Shown here: piece after piece, positions 12,307 through 23,871 of the stretch
Layout: each line of letters opens with the position of its first letter
Position numbering within the stretch: position 1 is the first letter of the stretch
Assembly: GCA_025201765.1 (NCBI GenBank)
Contig: MU623351.1
Span: 62,001-126,000, forward strand
Length of the DNA stretch: 64,000 bases
Direction of reading: 5' to 3'
From: Daldinia sp. FL1419
Lineage: Eukaryota; Ascomycota; Sordariomycetes; Xylariales; Hypoxylaceae
Translations under genes and position numbers: made by a program
Notes under the pieces: model-generated
Told to the model about the DNA's origin: nothing
Databases searched by the model: none
The model's input: only the letters and a program-made list of their open reading frames with translations

Positions 12307-13725
12307 TCATTTTAAGCTATTAATACCATCCTCGTACTCGGCAAAGTCGTACTCGTCGGGATACTTCTCCAGGTGGCTTTTCAGCTGTTCCATCTGGGCC
12401 TTTAGATCGGGGGTAAGTTCCTCGTAAACATCCTCAAACATAGTCCGAATAGGAGGTTTCTTTTCTCGTTCTGCCTCCGAGAACGCTTTCAGTACATCCC
12501 GCTTGATACTTTCGCGCGCCTCTTTCTCTTTAGACTCGTCCCAGAACCCTTTCGCCTCCATATACTTTCGTAATCTCGAAATGGGATTGTCTCGACGCTT
12601 CCAGTCTTCTACCTCTACCCTTGCCCTATACGCAAAGGAGTCGTCGGACGTACTATGATGGCTAACGCGATAACTCATTGCTTCGATTAGGACTGGCTTG
12701 CCTCCATCTTGAAGAGCCATCTCCCTTGCCTTTTTGGTAACCTCTCTGACTGCCCAAAGGTCATTCCCATCCACCCTCACAGTGTCAATTCCGTACCCAA
12801 TTCCTCGGCTGGCAATGCCGTCGCCTCGGTATTGTTCTAGGGTGGGCGTTGAGATAGAGTAACCGTTGTTCCTGCATATAAATATAACTGGACAAGACCT
12901 TGTTGCAGCTATGTTCAATGCTGCATGGAAATCTCCTTCGCTAGCGGCACCTTCGCCGAAGTAGACAGCAACTACGCGGGGAGGCACAGTCGGATCATTA
13001 ACGTGTTGCATCTTTAGAGCATACGCAGCTCCGGAAGCTTGCGGTATTTGCGTAGCCAGAGGCGATGAAATTGTGTGCTAGAACCTTTGGTTAGCAGTGA
13101 AGCAAGGAGCCCAGACGGGGAATAAATATACAATGTTGAGTTCTTTGCTTCCGTAGTGTACAGGCATATTTCTACCCTTCCCTAGATCGTGCTTATTCGC
13201 GAACAATTGGTTCATAAAATCTTTCAAGGTAAATCCGCGCTGTGCAAAAAGTCCTTGCTCGCGGTATTGGCAGAATACCACGTCTCGTGGGTCTAGTGCC
13301 GAAGCAGATCCAACACTAATGGCTTCTTCACCGGCCGAGACCATGTAAAAGCTTATACGACCCTGTCGCTGCGCGTCGAACATTACGGGGTCCATTATCG
13401 AGATGGTCAACATATCCCTATATAGCTTAACAACCTCTTCATTGCTAAGGTCCGGGTTGAACGATTGGTCGACGATATTTCCATCTTGATCGACCGCTCG
13501 GTATGTCGCTAGGGCGGGGTAGTCGGAGGGCACAACAAACTTGAGATCGCTGGTAAATGCGCTCTTCACGGCACCGGGAAACGACACATGGCTTGCGCCT
13601 GGGCGCTGCGATATGCTACTTGCGAATCGTGTTGCTGAGTATTGGAAGCCGAGGGGGTGAGGACTGCGGAGTACAGAGCTCGCGGCCCTTCGTAACGACA
13701 CTCTAGAGAGTATTTGTGACTTCAT
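12307..13725 (-). CDS. BCKDHA: 2-oxoisovalerate dehydrogenase E1 alpha subunit, mitochondrial
   Basis: Two exons, complement(12307..13077, 13132..13725), encode 454 residues, the normal size. The protein is the thiamine-diphosphate-binding alpha chain of the branched-chain 2-oxo acid dehydrogenase complex, which decarboxylates the keto acids of Val, Leu and Ile in the mitochondrial matrix. An Arg/Ser-rich N-terminus (about 35 residues) is a mitochondrial presequence. The ThDP motif runs from GEGAASEGD to CRNN at about residues 239-269. The phosphorylation-loop sequence YRVSHHSTSDDSFAYR is present. The 54 bp intron is placed because splicing gives NIHTISSPLATQIPQASG, the conserved continuation. 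No other subunit lies nearby. Confidence 0.93.
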
Positions 13726-14609
13726 GATGGCTAGGCTATAGCATCTTACAGATCATTTACCAATGAATACTTCAATTGAATCTTACAAGCAACGAAGAAA
13801 AGAGACTTTACAGCGGAAAGTTGACCCTGGGGTTGCTCCCCCTACATTGTAGGTGAGACGGGTTCCCGAGGCTAACGACGTCACTTAAGCCGGCGTAAAG
13901 CGAAGGGGTCTAGACCGAGGGATACCTACCTAATTTCCCCAGCTTTTTGAATTCATTACATAATCTTGGGTATAAAGGAACATCTACCAACCAACAACTC
14001 CAAGTATTGGATTACGTAGGAACTTGTAATTAATTATTGATCAACTTGGAACTTCAAGCGTCGATACGAGGAATTGAATTTACTAAAATATTTCAAAAAT
14101 GATAGTCGAGCCAAAAGACTTTTCAAGCTCATGAAAATTACCTCTTATCAACCACGCGGGAGCTCTTACGGTCACATCTCATTAAAGTGAATTAATTATC
14201 TTGGATACAATTCCTGAAGAGCTCAACCAATTATCAACGTAAACAATCCGATCTAAGTATCACAAACCATGTAAAAGGCATTTAAAAAAGATAGCACACA
14301 GTGAATTTAAAAACCACGTTCCCCACCCGTTTAGATATAAGATAACGCTTGACAGTGTCGAGTCGACATTGGCGTCGTTTCCCGAGAAATCATGGCCCCG
14401 AAACTCGGTCTCGATTGTTGTGCTCGATTCAAAACAACAACCAGGCAGCTTCCGTACCTAGGTAAACATAGCAATCCCCCCCCCCCCCCCCCCAGGGAAA
14501 CACCTCTGTGCCGTACAGTCTTCTCAGAAACGCATCATACAAGTAACTCAACAATCCAACACCTCACTCTCACCCCAAGCAATAAGCACCCAAAGCACCA
14601 CTTTCGAAG
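13726..14609. other. Spacer with a poly-C tract
   Basis: This lies between divergent starts of the E1 alpha gene and a putative small membrane protein. No gene seen apart from a short plus-strand frame at 14392-14613 that reads through the poly-C run and is low complexity. Confidence 0.4.
14476..14493. repeat. Run of 18 C
   Basis: An uninterrupted homopolymer of 18 C on the plus strand, about 115 bp upstream of the ATG at 14610. Such runs are prone to length error in sequencing and could form a G-rich structure on the other strand. Confidence 0.9.
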
Positions 14610-14813
14610 ATGACGCCCGATAGTACCACACTCGCTATCCTCGTCATCATCCTTGTCCCCGTCATCACGGTCTTCATATGCATCGGCTTCCGGATGAGCG
14701 AAAAGATCGCCAAGCTGATGCGCCAGGCAAAGCGGCACCACGGCCACGTGAAGGAACAGCGTCGCGCGGCTCGAGAGCAGCAATCGTCTGCCGACGCTTC
14801 GGCGGCGGTTTAA
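14610..14813 (+). CDS. Putative 67-residue single-span membrane protein
   Basis: A short frame with a good start context (A at -3). After seven polar residues there is one hydrophobic segment (about residues 9-28, LAILVIILVPVITVFICIGF), followed by a basic helix-like tail (KIAKLMRQAKRHHGHVKEQR) and a Ser/Ala end. The layout suggests a type III or tail-facing membrane microprotein with its positive tail in the cytosol. No family is recognised. Orderly topology and start context argue for a real gene; its size and the lack of introns or known homology argue for caution. Confidence 0.45.
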   Translation: MTPDSTTLAILVIILVPVITVFICIGFRMSEKIAKLMRQAKRHHGHVKEQRRAAREQQSSADASAAV

Positions 14814-15433
14814 CGAGGTAAGTTACTTGCCTATATCTACCTATTATCTATTGTTGTTCGTGATATATTTGCTCGTTGTGAGATGCACGTGTCCTGGATG
14901 TACAATCTTTGAAGATGTACCTATGGATTAATATGTGGAATATACTTTCAACCAATCATTTCATATATACCCCAGACACCCGCCCTAAAACGTCTTGGCA
15001 TTTCAAGCCCTACACCCTCGCCCCATACCTCGGGATTTACATCCCAAACCAGCCCAAGCCCCCCACCCAAGCTGCCAAGACATACAGGTTGACAGGTATG
15101 TAGGGCCGACAGCCCACTGTGGCTAGTGATGGCCTCGTACCTCTTCGCCGGAACCCAAGTTGACCCCCACATGAGTACCTCGAGCAGGCTCGAGCTAAGC
15201 AAATAGGTACATGGGAACAAGCTATCCCGGACGGAGATCGTTCAGCCCGTCCGATCCGCAATTTTTTGCCCCGTAGCTTCGAACCTCGAGCGGGCCGGCT
15301 GGATTTTTACCTTTTTTGTGCTGTTTCTGCTTGACTTCAATTCGTCGAGTTGAGCTGTCTGGGCTAATATTTAGATCCCTCTAGGAATTACTCCTCGTTC
15401 GTAGGCGACGGCCGAAAACAGCGCAGAATAACC
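14814..15433. other. Spacer upstream of COQ5
   Basis: No gene seen. Short frames on both strands at 14900-15260 have no recognisable features. The region must hold the COQ5 promoter. Confidence 0.4.
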
Positions 15434-16503
15434 ATGGCCGCTCGCCCGCAATCTATACTGCGCGCCGCTGTACGAGTAGCACAAGCAAGGCCGACGACGT
15501 CTTGTTCTTCTTCTCCCTATCATGTACGGCTATTCACCACGACGATACGGAATTCCTACCCCATTCCTACGTCTGAATCCCAAGGACAGCCTGCCACCGC
15601 TAGTAGCAATGCCTCCGGTGGTAATAGGAACAGCACCACGCACTTCGGCTTCGAGGACGGCCTTTCCGAGTCTGAGAAGACGGAGCGCGTGGCCGGTGTC
15701 TTTCACAGCGTAGCCGAGTCTTATGACCGCATGAACGATCTCATGTCATTTGGCTGGCACCGCGTCTGGAAGTGAGCATCTCCTCTTCCCTCCCTCTGCT
15801 CTCCATAACCGAACCTCTAAGCTAACCGCCGGAAAAAAAAAGGGACCACTTCGTCTCCTCCCTCACGCCCGGCTTCTCCTCCTCGAACCCGCCCAAGCCC
15901 CAACGCATCCTCGACGTCGCCGGCGGCACGGGGGACATCGCCTTCCGGATGCTTCACCACGCACACGTGCTGAACGGCAACCCCTCAGTCCACGTCACCA
16001 TCTCCGACATCAACGGGTCCATGCTCGCCGTCGGCAAGCAGCGCTCCCTCTCCCTTCCCGCCTCGCAACAAGCCTCTCTCTCCTTCCTCGAAGCAGACGC
16101 GACCTCCTTCCCCCCCGGCTCCGTCCCGGACTCTTCGCTCGACCTGTACACCGTCGCCTTCGGCATCCGCAACTTCAGCAACATCCCCGCCGCCCTGGCC
16201 GAAGCCTACCGCGTCCTGAAGCCCGGCGGCGTCTTCGCCTGTCTCGAGTTCAGCAAGGTCAGCAACCCGTTGTTCGACGCGGTTTACAAGCGCTGGAGCT
16301 TCGGCGCCATCCCCCTCATCGGACACCTCGTCGCGGGAGATCGCGACTCCTACCAGTACCTCGTCGAGAGCATCGAGCGCTTCCCCAGCCAGCCCCAGTT
16401 CCGCGACATGATCAAGGACGCGGGCTTCGCTGTCGGCGGCCAGGGATGGGAAGACCTGACAGGTGGCGTGGCGGCTATTCACAAGGGGATGAAGCCCCTA
16501 TGA
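15434..16503 (+). CDS. COQ5: Mitochondrial 2-polyprenyl-6-methoxy-1,4-benzoquinol methylase (ubiquinone biosynthesis)
   Basis: Two exons (15434..15771, 15843..16503) encode 332 residues. Coq5 is the S-adenosylmethionine-dependent C-methyltransferase of coenzyme Q synthesis, on the matrix side of the inner mitochondrial membrane. The first 40 or so residues are Arg/Ser/Ala-rich, as expected of a presequence. The family block RVAGVFHSVAESYDRMNDLM is at about residues 86-105. The SAM-binding motif ILDVAGGTGDIAF is at about 135-147, and the later motif FGIRNFSN and post-motif RVLKPGG are present. The 71 bp intron ends in a run of nine A before AG; splicing gives VWKDHF, as in homologues. Exon 2 is strikingly GC-rich. 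Confidence 0.95.
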
Positions 16504-17570
16504 CCCAACCCGATCTGTCCTGGTTTCGTCCGATCTCGTTATAATCGAAGAGGGGAAAAGGAACAGAAAAAGGGGGAGATGACTTTTGTACATTACCAAC
16601 GATCCGTGATTACTCTGGGGAAAATATGCTCCTGGTAGCGAGGAGGTTATAGAGAAAATGGACAAGATATAGGGGGGATCAATTAGTACTGGGTAGGGTT
16701 CATGTAACATAACATAGCGCAAGTACGCGCTTACGCAGGTTTCCTCCTTCAGGTAGTATATGCGACAGGACCATCGTACGCAGTCAAGTTCACGAGATGA
16801 GAAACCCCTAGTACTTAGGAACGGGGTGTACTTTACTCTCTACCCTTCAAGGATTTGTATTACTTTGACCATAAACCCCCTTAATCGAAATTGCGAGAAG
16901 CCTCTCTTCATCTTATCTACTAGTCACGCCCCCTTTACGCCAATCCCTGGTTCCTACGGGTAGTAATGTAAATATAGTCAACCTCCGGACTTCAATTCAT
17001 TCGACTGCATTAGCAAAAGCCTATCACTACATCTTATTCGATACGTCTTCGTATGGTTCATGCCAGTCCGAACTAGGCTGACCTAGGCAAATGGAGGGCT
17101 ATGGATCCCTGCGAACAAGCTCTAAAGGTCAAATCATCATACGAGCGAGCTGTCGGTATCAACGCGAAGAAAACAATTATGCATCTCTTTAGGTCAGGTC
17201 ACCGGAGAGAAACGAGGAATATCCGTACGAAAGTACGTTGGCAGATTTACGTTTGGTGCAAACCATATACATCTGTCCATCCATTCGTTCAATCGTTCAA
17301 AACCCCCTAGCCTCGTCTCACTCTCCCCTCCTTCGATATGACGAAAACGGCACTTGGTATTTTCTTCCCCCCTTAAACGAAACTCTTCCCTTCGCAGGCC
17401 GCCAGATTCTCTGAACTCCACCTGTTAACGACAGAAAAGTTTTGCTTCGCGGAAAGGTCGTGGCAGAATACAAGCAAAAAAATAAGTCTTCTCGCGCCTA
17501 GCCACGAGAGGTGATTAGTAGAATATAGTTGACAATGTGGGACGTAGAATTGTTATATTCGACGACTCAA
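16504..17570. other. Convergent 3' spacer
   Basis: This lies between the 3' ends of COQ5 and the DUF2433 gene. Only short frames without protein-like features occur. No element seen. Confidence 0.5.
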
Positions 17571-20302
17571 CTATGAATCGCCACCGGGAGCTGGGGAGGC
17601 GCTGCCACCCTCGCCCTTGCCGACACCTCCACGGCCACCTCGACCACCTCGGCCGCCGCGCTCGCCTCGACCTCCACGCGATCCACCTCGACCACCACGT
17701 TGGCGACCAGTCTCAGGACCGCTCTCACCGCCACTAAGAGTACCACGGTCACCTGCGCTTCGGTATCCGCTTGCGTTGTCTCTTCCTCGGCCACTACCCC
17801 AGGTTCCTGCGCCTCGGCCACCGAATGTCTGTTTGGATTCTCGGGGCTGGAATATCTTGACCAGAGGTCGCGATCGGTCCTCGGAATGGCGAACCTTGAA
17901 CTCGTCGGCGAGACTGGAGTAGGCAGCCTCCCGGTCATCTACACTCTGGAAATGGACAACCTTGTTATTGGAGTTGTTTCCCCATCTCTCAATCTTGACG
18001 ATCTTGGCCTTATGGTCATCCGGGAATATTTCGCGGGTCTGCTCGTCGGTTGAAACGTTCATGACAAACAGTCCAATGATGCTATCGGCAGAAGCTCGAG
18101 GAGCCGGTGACGGTGCAGTTTCCGGTCCGTTGGTCGATCCGTTAGTGCCCGCAGGCTTGTCATTCTCCTTCCCGGCAACCGTGCTAGGTGCTGGTGATGA
18201 TGCCGTCGGTTTCGGCGTGGCCGGCTTAGGCGGCTGAAGGGGGGTGGCTGCCGCAGGTTTCTGAGGCTGCGCCGGGGCTGGAGCGATTCTTTGAGAAGCA
18301 GCGACAGGAGGTGCAGGAGTTACTGACGTAGCCGGAGCTGCAGGGGGCAGGCCGCTACCGCCAGCGGCGGGCGAAGGTGTACCTTGAGGTATCCCGGTCT
18401 GTTGCTTAGCTCCACGGTGTGAAAAGTTGAATCCCTGTGCTCGCATTTCCGTGCCGATGCGGCCATCTTGAATCTCCAGAGCTAACCAACCAAACGCAGC
18501 GTCCGCTAAGTTGAAATTCCACATGTTCTTGAAGGCGCTTTCATCAACCTGACCCTGCACACCGGGGCCGCCGACCGGTCCGCCGAAGGGGTTTCCACCA
18601 GCCGCGGTTCGGGGCATCTTATCGACAAGCTCCAGTGCATTTCGAAGCAGGTTTTGCTGTGCCTCATTCTGCTGAATCGCCGGCTCAACCTCGCCTTTGA
18701 CCGTCTCCCATACATCGTTGAACGACGCTTTTGAAGCAGCAAGCTTGCCTCGGTAGTGATCCAGGGTCGGGTTAACGCTAAATTCGTTGTAAGAGCTTCC
18801 ATATCGGAAGTGCAGACCTGCTGAAATGGAAAAGTCTGCTTTGAGGCTAACTGAAAGCTGGTTCAGTATACCCTCACGCGCAGGGGAGGCGTGTGTGATG
18901 AAAATGCGGGTCTCCGTAGGGTCGTAAACGCGGTTCGCAGTATCGACCAGCTCACCCATCTGGAGCAAGGTAGTCCACATAGTACCTTGTCCACCTGCAA
19001 TAGTCGTTCGACCCTCGCCATTGTCGAATAGCTTGTGCATAACAACCGCACCACCAAGACCAAGAAGTCGCAACTTGACACCGCCGATTTCCAAGAGCAT
19101 GGATCGTGCCTCATCAATGATGTGTAGGTTATGAACTTTATACTCTCCAGATCGGAACTTCTCTAGCACGCGCACATCTTCACAAGCTCCCCAGACGGTG
19201 TAAACCGGGACTTCGAGTCTGATTTGCCCACTGATAAGAAGAGGAAGTTCGGACAACGGTAAATCTTGAGGATTAAACCGCGCCTTGACTGAGCCCGGTC
19301 CTCCCTGGCTAATACCCTTTTTGACCTCTTCGGAAATTAGAGGCGAGTATTGAGCAACATGCTTCAAAGTCCTGTTTCCCAACGCAGTTAGAATACCAAT
19401 TCACCAAAATAAAACATCAGATCCAAATCTTACTTCTCTGCAATACGCTCTAAGGAAGTGTCATCGTAAAAACCGAAATCACCGGTGTGAATAATGTGAT
19501 CGGCTCGTGCCGTTTTCGCGAGTTCGTTCAGAGACCTCAAATTTCCTATCGGAGATTTATTAATTTCTTTCCATTGCTACCTACCAAACCCCGACACGAT
19601 CATCTTACCTCGTACATCGGCTATGCACAGCACTCGAATAGGTCCAGACTGAATAACTCGGCCCTGGTTGGGCAGGAGAGGAACGGCACCGGGCGCGGGT
19701 TGGCCAGGATTCGGATGGCTACTGGGAGCGCCGTTGGGCATATAGCCTTGGTTGTAGGAACGTTGCTGAGAACGACTATTGTTAGTGTTGAACGTTTGAG
19801 AATCAGTTCTAGTTTCATGATTGAATCGACGACTAGTGTTGGATGCACGGGAAAACAGATTGCCACTCAGCAATTGCTGGTGAGGGCGGTCACTGCCGCC
19901 TGGGATAGCTTGGTGTGAACCCATGAAGCGATGCTGGTCGTGAGACTGGTTTGGGAAATGGGGAGCCTGATATCCTTGAGGACCGTTGGTAGCTGGAAAA
20001 GGCATCATGAAGTGGTGTTGGATAGAATGCATGCGATGCTGCTGTTGCGGCTGCTGGCAAAGCTCGCAGTGATGATAGGGTTGATTACCAGGAAAGTGAT
20101 GGGTCAACGGCAACTGCTGATGATGCTGTTGCTGTTGCTGCTGAAGCTGCAGCGGCTGGGGGTGAGGGTGAGGGTGAGAGTGAGGGCCCATGGGTGCTGG
20201 CGGAAATTGCTGTGGGTGAAGCATGGAAGCTTCAGGTCCAGGTCCAAGACCTTGTCCTCCAGGAGCCATGACGTTTTGATGGTGGAAAGTTGGATGATAC
20301 AT
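17571..20302 (-). CDS. DUF2433 metallophosphoesterase-like protein with Gln/His-rich N-terminus and RGG tail
   Basis: Three exons, complement(17571..19371, 19434..19545, 19609..20302), encode 868 residues. The N-terminal 215 residues are Gln/His/Pro/Asn-rich, with a poly-Gln stretch. A phosphoesterase-like core begins at IRVLCIADVRGN (about 222-233) and continues with HTGDFGFYDD and the conserved fungal block LLGLGGAVVMHKLFDNGEG. The metal-binding DxH of true calcineurin-like enzymes reads Asp-Val-Arg here, so catalysis is doubtful. The middle is Ala/Pro/Thr-rich. Near the C-terminus a small folded segment (about IIGLFVMNVS to VKIFQPRES) may bind RNA, followed by about ten RGG repeats. The RGG tail suggests an RNA-bound cytoplasmic protein, which is inference. 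Introns of 62 and 63 bp were placed to restore DVRGNLRSL and AEKTLKHVA. Confidence 0.85.
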
Positions 20303-23300
20303 GATGAGACTTTCCGTAGATTTTTAAGAAATAATCTTTAAGGAAAGGATGATTCAAGTAATGAATCGAAAGAGTGAGTGAGTGTTGAAGGTGAAGAAGA
20401 GAGAAAGGGAAAAAAAAAGAAGGAAAACTATTTGGGTTCTTTCATGTGCAAAGTTGTACGCGCATGATTGGGAAAGAACTAGAATCAGAAACTCACAGCC
20501 ATGGACAATCAGTCTCCGGGGGTGATGAGGGGTATTGTCTACGTGCCGAGAAGGAACTGTCGAAGCCTGAAGGGTTCGTCACCGGGGGTTACTAAGGGAT
20601 AACGTATCGTCGAGAAGGAGGGGCGAAGGTATTCGACGATGAGGCGCGTATATTCAGACCTCCAAGGTGGCCAGGTGGCTGGACGACGAAGAAAAGTAAA
20701 GTCGTCAAGTTCAATAAGTAAACGAGCAGAACGGGTATCTAAAAAGAACAATGTATCAAGGATTGATATTGGCACGACCTACGAAGATGAGAAGTTCGTA
20801 AAGGAAGGCCCTTTCTACTAGTAGAAGATGTTGTCGTACCGGGGGGGGAGGGGGGGAGAGAGATAGACGGTGATGAGTGAGGTCGGTAGCTTTTTTGGAT
20901 TTTCAGCGGCGACAGCAGTGTACGAAGGTTTGGGGCCGCAGGACCGCCGAAAAAAAAAGTTGGATTGGGAGTTAGGGAACTCGCGACAATCACAAGCTTT
21001 CCCTATTCTGATTGGCTATACTCTTCAGCCTCGATCCACTTGATCATTTGCATGTACCAGGATACTCGATAATCCGGCCTGGATCTGGGGGAAGACAAGG
21101 TATACGGTACTTTAACTATTTCCCCTGCTTTTCCCAGGCTTCCCTAATAATAAGTGCACGTACCTAATGCCTAACATTACCTAACCTTACGTGTGTAGGT
21201 ACCTAAAACAATCCTTTACACACACGATGTCTCTAGACCTGTAGACGTGTCAGTAGAAGGGGGAAAATGCTTCCAAGTTCCATACCGTACGATGGAGAAT
21301 AGGTCCTAACCTAGATTATTAATCTTTTTTTTCTTCTATATTTACTACGGGCTGGTTCTGGTATAAGTGGGTAGACCTACGCTATTCGACTCGGTGGATA
21401 GGTAGTGGAAATGTCTAGATTCATTAGATTTATCATTATCACCAAGAAATGCTCGTGTAACTTTAGGGGTGGGTGGTAGTACAAGGGCCTAGGCGTCGTG
21501 TCTCTCTAGCATCACAAATCTGAGGATATTATTCGGTAGAACGGTGTGGTATCATCATATTAGTCAATACTCCCTAGAGGGAATTTGATAGACATAGGAG
21601 TAGGTAGAATGAATATTCCCATTGGTTATACGGCCATACGACATTGTATTTCTAGCGGGAATAGTACCACCATAATATTTTTATCTGATACTTGATCTAC
21701 TACAGTAATCATTTGAGAGTGATTTACCTATATACAGAATCCCTAACCCTCTCGGGGCCCAAGCTGATAGGCCATGTTGTAGGCTTCTTAGGCTGCTATG
21801 AGTTTCTTACAATGAATGAAATAAGAAGCCGGGGTAAATGGCGTTGCTATGATATTCTGATTGTTTATAGCTGGGAGACGATAGTACAGTTGGAAGCCTT
21901 TATTGTGTGGACGTTGGAGGGCGACGTCTACATATAATGATTGCTATTTGCTACCTTAGGCAGGTAGTTATGACGACTCGTATATAGCGCGGATGTTGTT
22001 GACACATCTTACGAGATGGAGCGAAGCGGGGGTTCCAATAAACATGGAAATTTTCACAATAAGAGTATGGGTGAATAATGGATGATATATTTCACGACGC
22101 ATCCGAAGTTTGTCTATTTGGGTTCTTATTATTCTTTTGATACTCATACCTGGGCGCCTAGAAGGATTGCTAGAAGACGGACATAGAGACGTCAGGATAG
22201 CAGGGGAAGCAGTTATAATTGTAGGTAGGTAGGGGCTTAGTACTACTACTACTACTAGCTAGATAGATGTTTACCCTATAAGGATACTTTAATTCCCTAC
22301 CACTCGAAGGAAAAGAGACGCCAGTAGTTTTAAATATCCTTAAGATACTACATATTATTTAATACAAAACCAAGGAAAATAGGGCGAAGAGAAGCAACAA
22401 AACAAGTTACCACAACGGAATAATATAGACTGCGGTGCTTTGGAAAGTATACGTTACTCGGATGGCTCAAAGATTATTTTGCATCTCGCAGTCTCTGCCA
22501 ATAATATACTAAAAACCGGAAAAGAAGCGAGGTTAAAAGTGAATTATCTAACCTCAAGTCAACAACAGCATAGCGTCGTGATCAAATTAGCAATCGCAAG
22601 AGTTTCTGGTGGTTAAAGTACTCACGTGCAACCCCGTCTCTTGCGGCGGAACCGCTCAGTGGGCTACCGGTCCTTGTTATGTACCTGGGGTACTTACACC
22701 ATTTATGTACACCCATGCGGTCGTAATTATCACATGCTTGTTATTACTTCGACAGTAGGAGCAGGTTCATCGATTTAATTAGATACGATCCTATATGACT
22801 TAGCAACACAGCGTATGCCATAGCTTCTAGATAGCTATGCCGTCGGCGTTGGGAAGCCTTTATATATCTCTCACGTTAGGCATCTTAACCCTATCCGGCC
22901 GGGTTTACACAGGAGGCCTTGGAAACATCCCCATGATATAATTCCATAGCTACTAAATAATGTACCTAAGGTATTACTAACTTATAACATACATGGCTCC
23001 TGTAATCCCTAATCGAGTGCCGTTCTATATCAAGATTAAATCGGAACTCTTAAGCACAATCCTATAATAGGTAGTCCGGCGAATACCCGTCGCCGGTATT
23101 TCGGCCGGGGGTGGTCCGGTACTCTCCGGCCCCTATCTCCGTGGAAGCATACATAGGTAGGTAGGTAGGTACCTACCTACATACCTCGTACCTACCTAGG
23201 TAGCCATACATAGCAATGACTCATAAAATCAAAATATTATAGAATCACAAAACTCACAACCGTCGGGTCGGCGACATTACATGTTTGAGCTCAAAAGGCC

Positions 23301-23871
23301 GATTTAATTCTTTATTATGATCCAGGGGTGTGCTAAGCTTTTCCACCCACACTTTCCACCACGCCACAACCTTGCCCTCTGCCCACAACCCATCTACGCT
23401 CTAGGCTAGTCCGTGCTATGCTTCGCTTCGCCTCCCCCCAGAAACATCTAACTAGATGTTGCATTGAATATATGTTGATTCCTTCCCGCCCCTCAACTTT
23501 CCCTTTCCTTCCTTACCTTGCCTTAGCTCGCGCCGAATCCCCGCCTAGGTGGTAGATGGTCAGTCGAATAGACTCCGGGGAGCAAAAAATCGGCTGGCTG
23601 GCCCCATATCTCTGCTGCAAATGCTGTTCAAAAAATCCCCATTCCTCAGGGCTCCATGCTGACTGTTGTCGTCCATCCAAAAAGAGGGGGAACACCCGAC
23701 TGGACCAGAGTGGATAGGAGAGGTGGGTTAATATATGTCGTCGGGCCCCTGATGATCTGCCCTGCACGAAACCTGGAGCGCCAGGTTCCCGCGGCCGAAG
23801 CTTCGAGGTTATGCACTGATATGACTACCGTGCGGATGTGCTCGTTGATCCCCGTCTAATTCGAAGTGTTA
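20303..23871. other. 3.6 kb spacer without a confident gene
   Basis: The first 700 bases are probably the promoter and leader of the DUF2433 gene. The rest is AT-leaning, with many TAGGTA/TACCTA words and no protein-like frame. Short frames at 20739-20993, 21692-21937 and 23513-23767 have no recognisable domain. Confidence 0.4.
23155..23202. repeat. TAGG/TACC palindromic tetramer cluster
   Basis: Four TAGG units followed by TACC units form a perfect palindrome centred on GGTACC, then further TACC and CCTAGG words. The same words recur in many spacers of this window. Confidence 0.7.
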
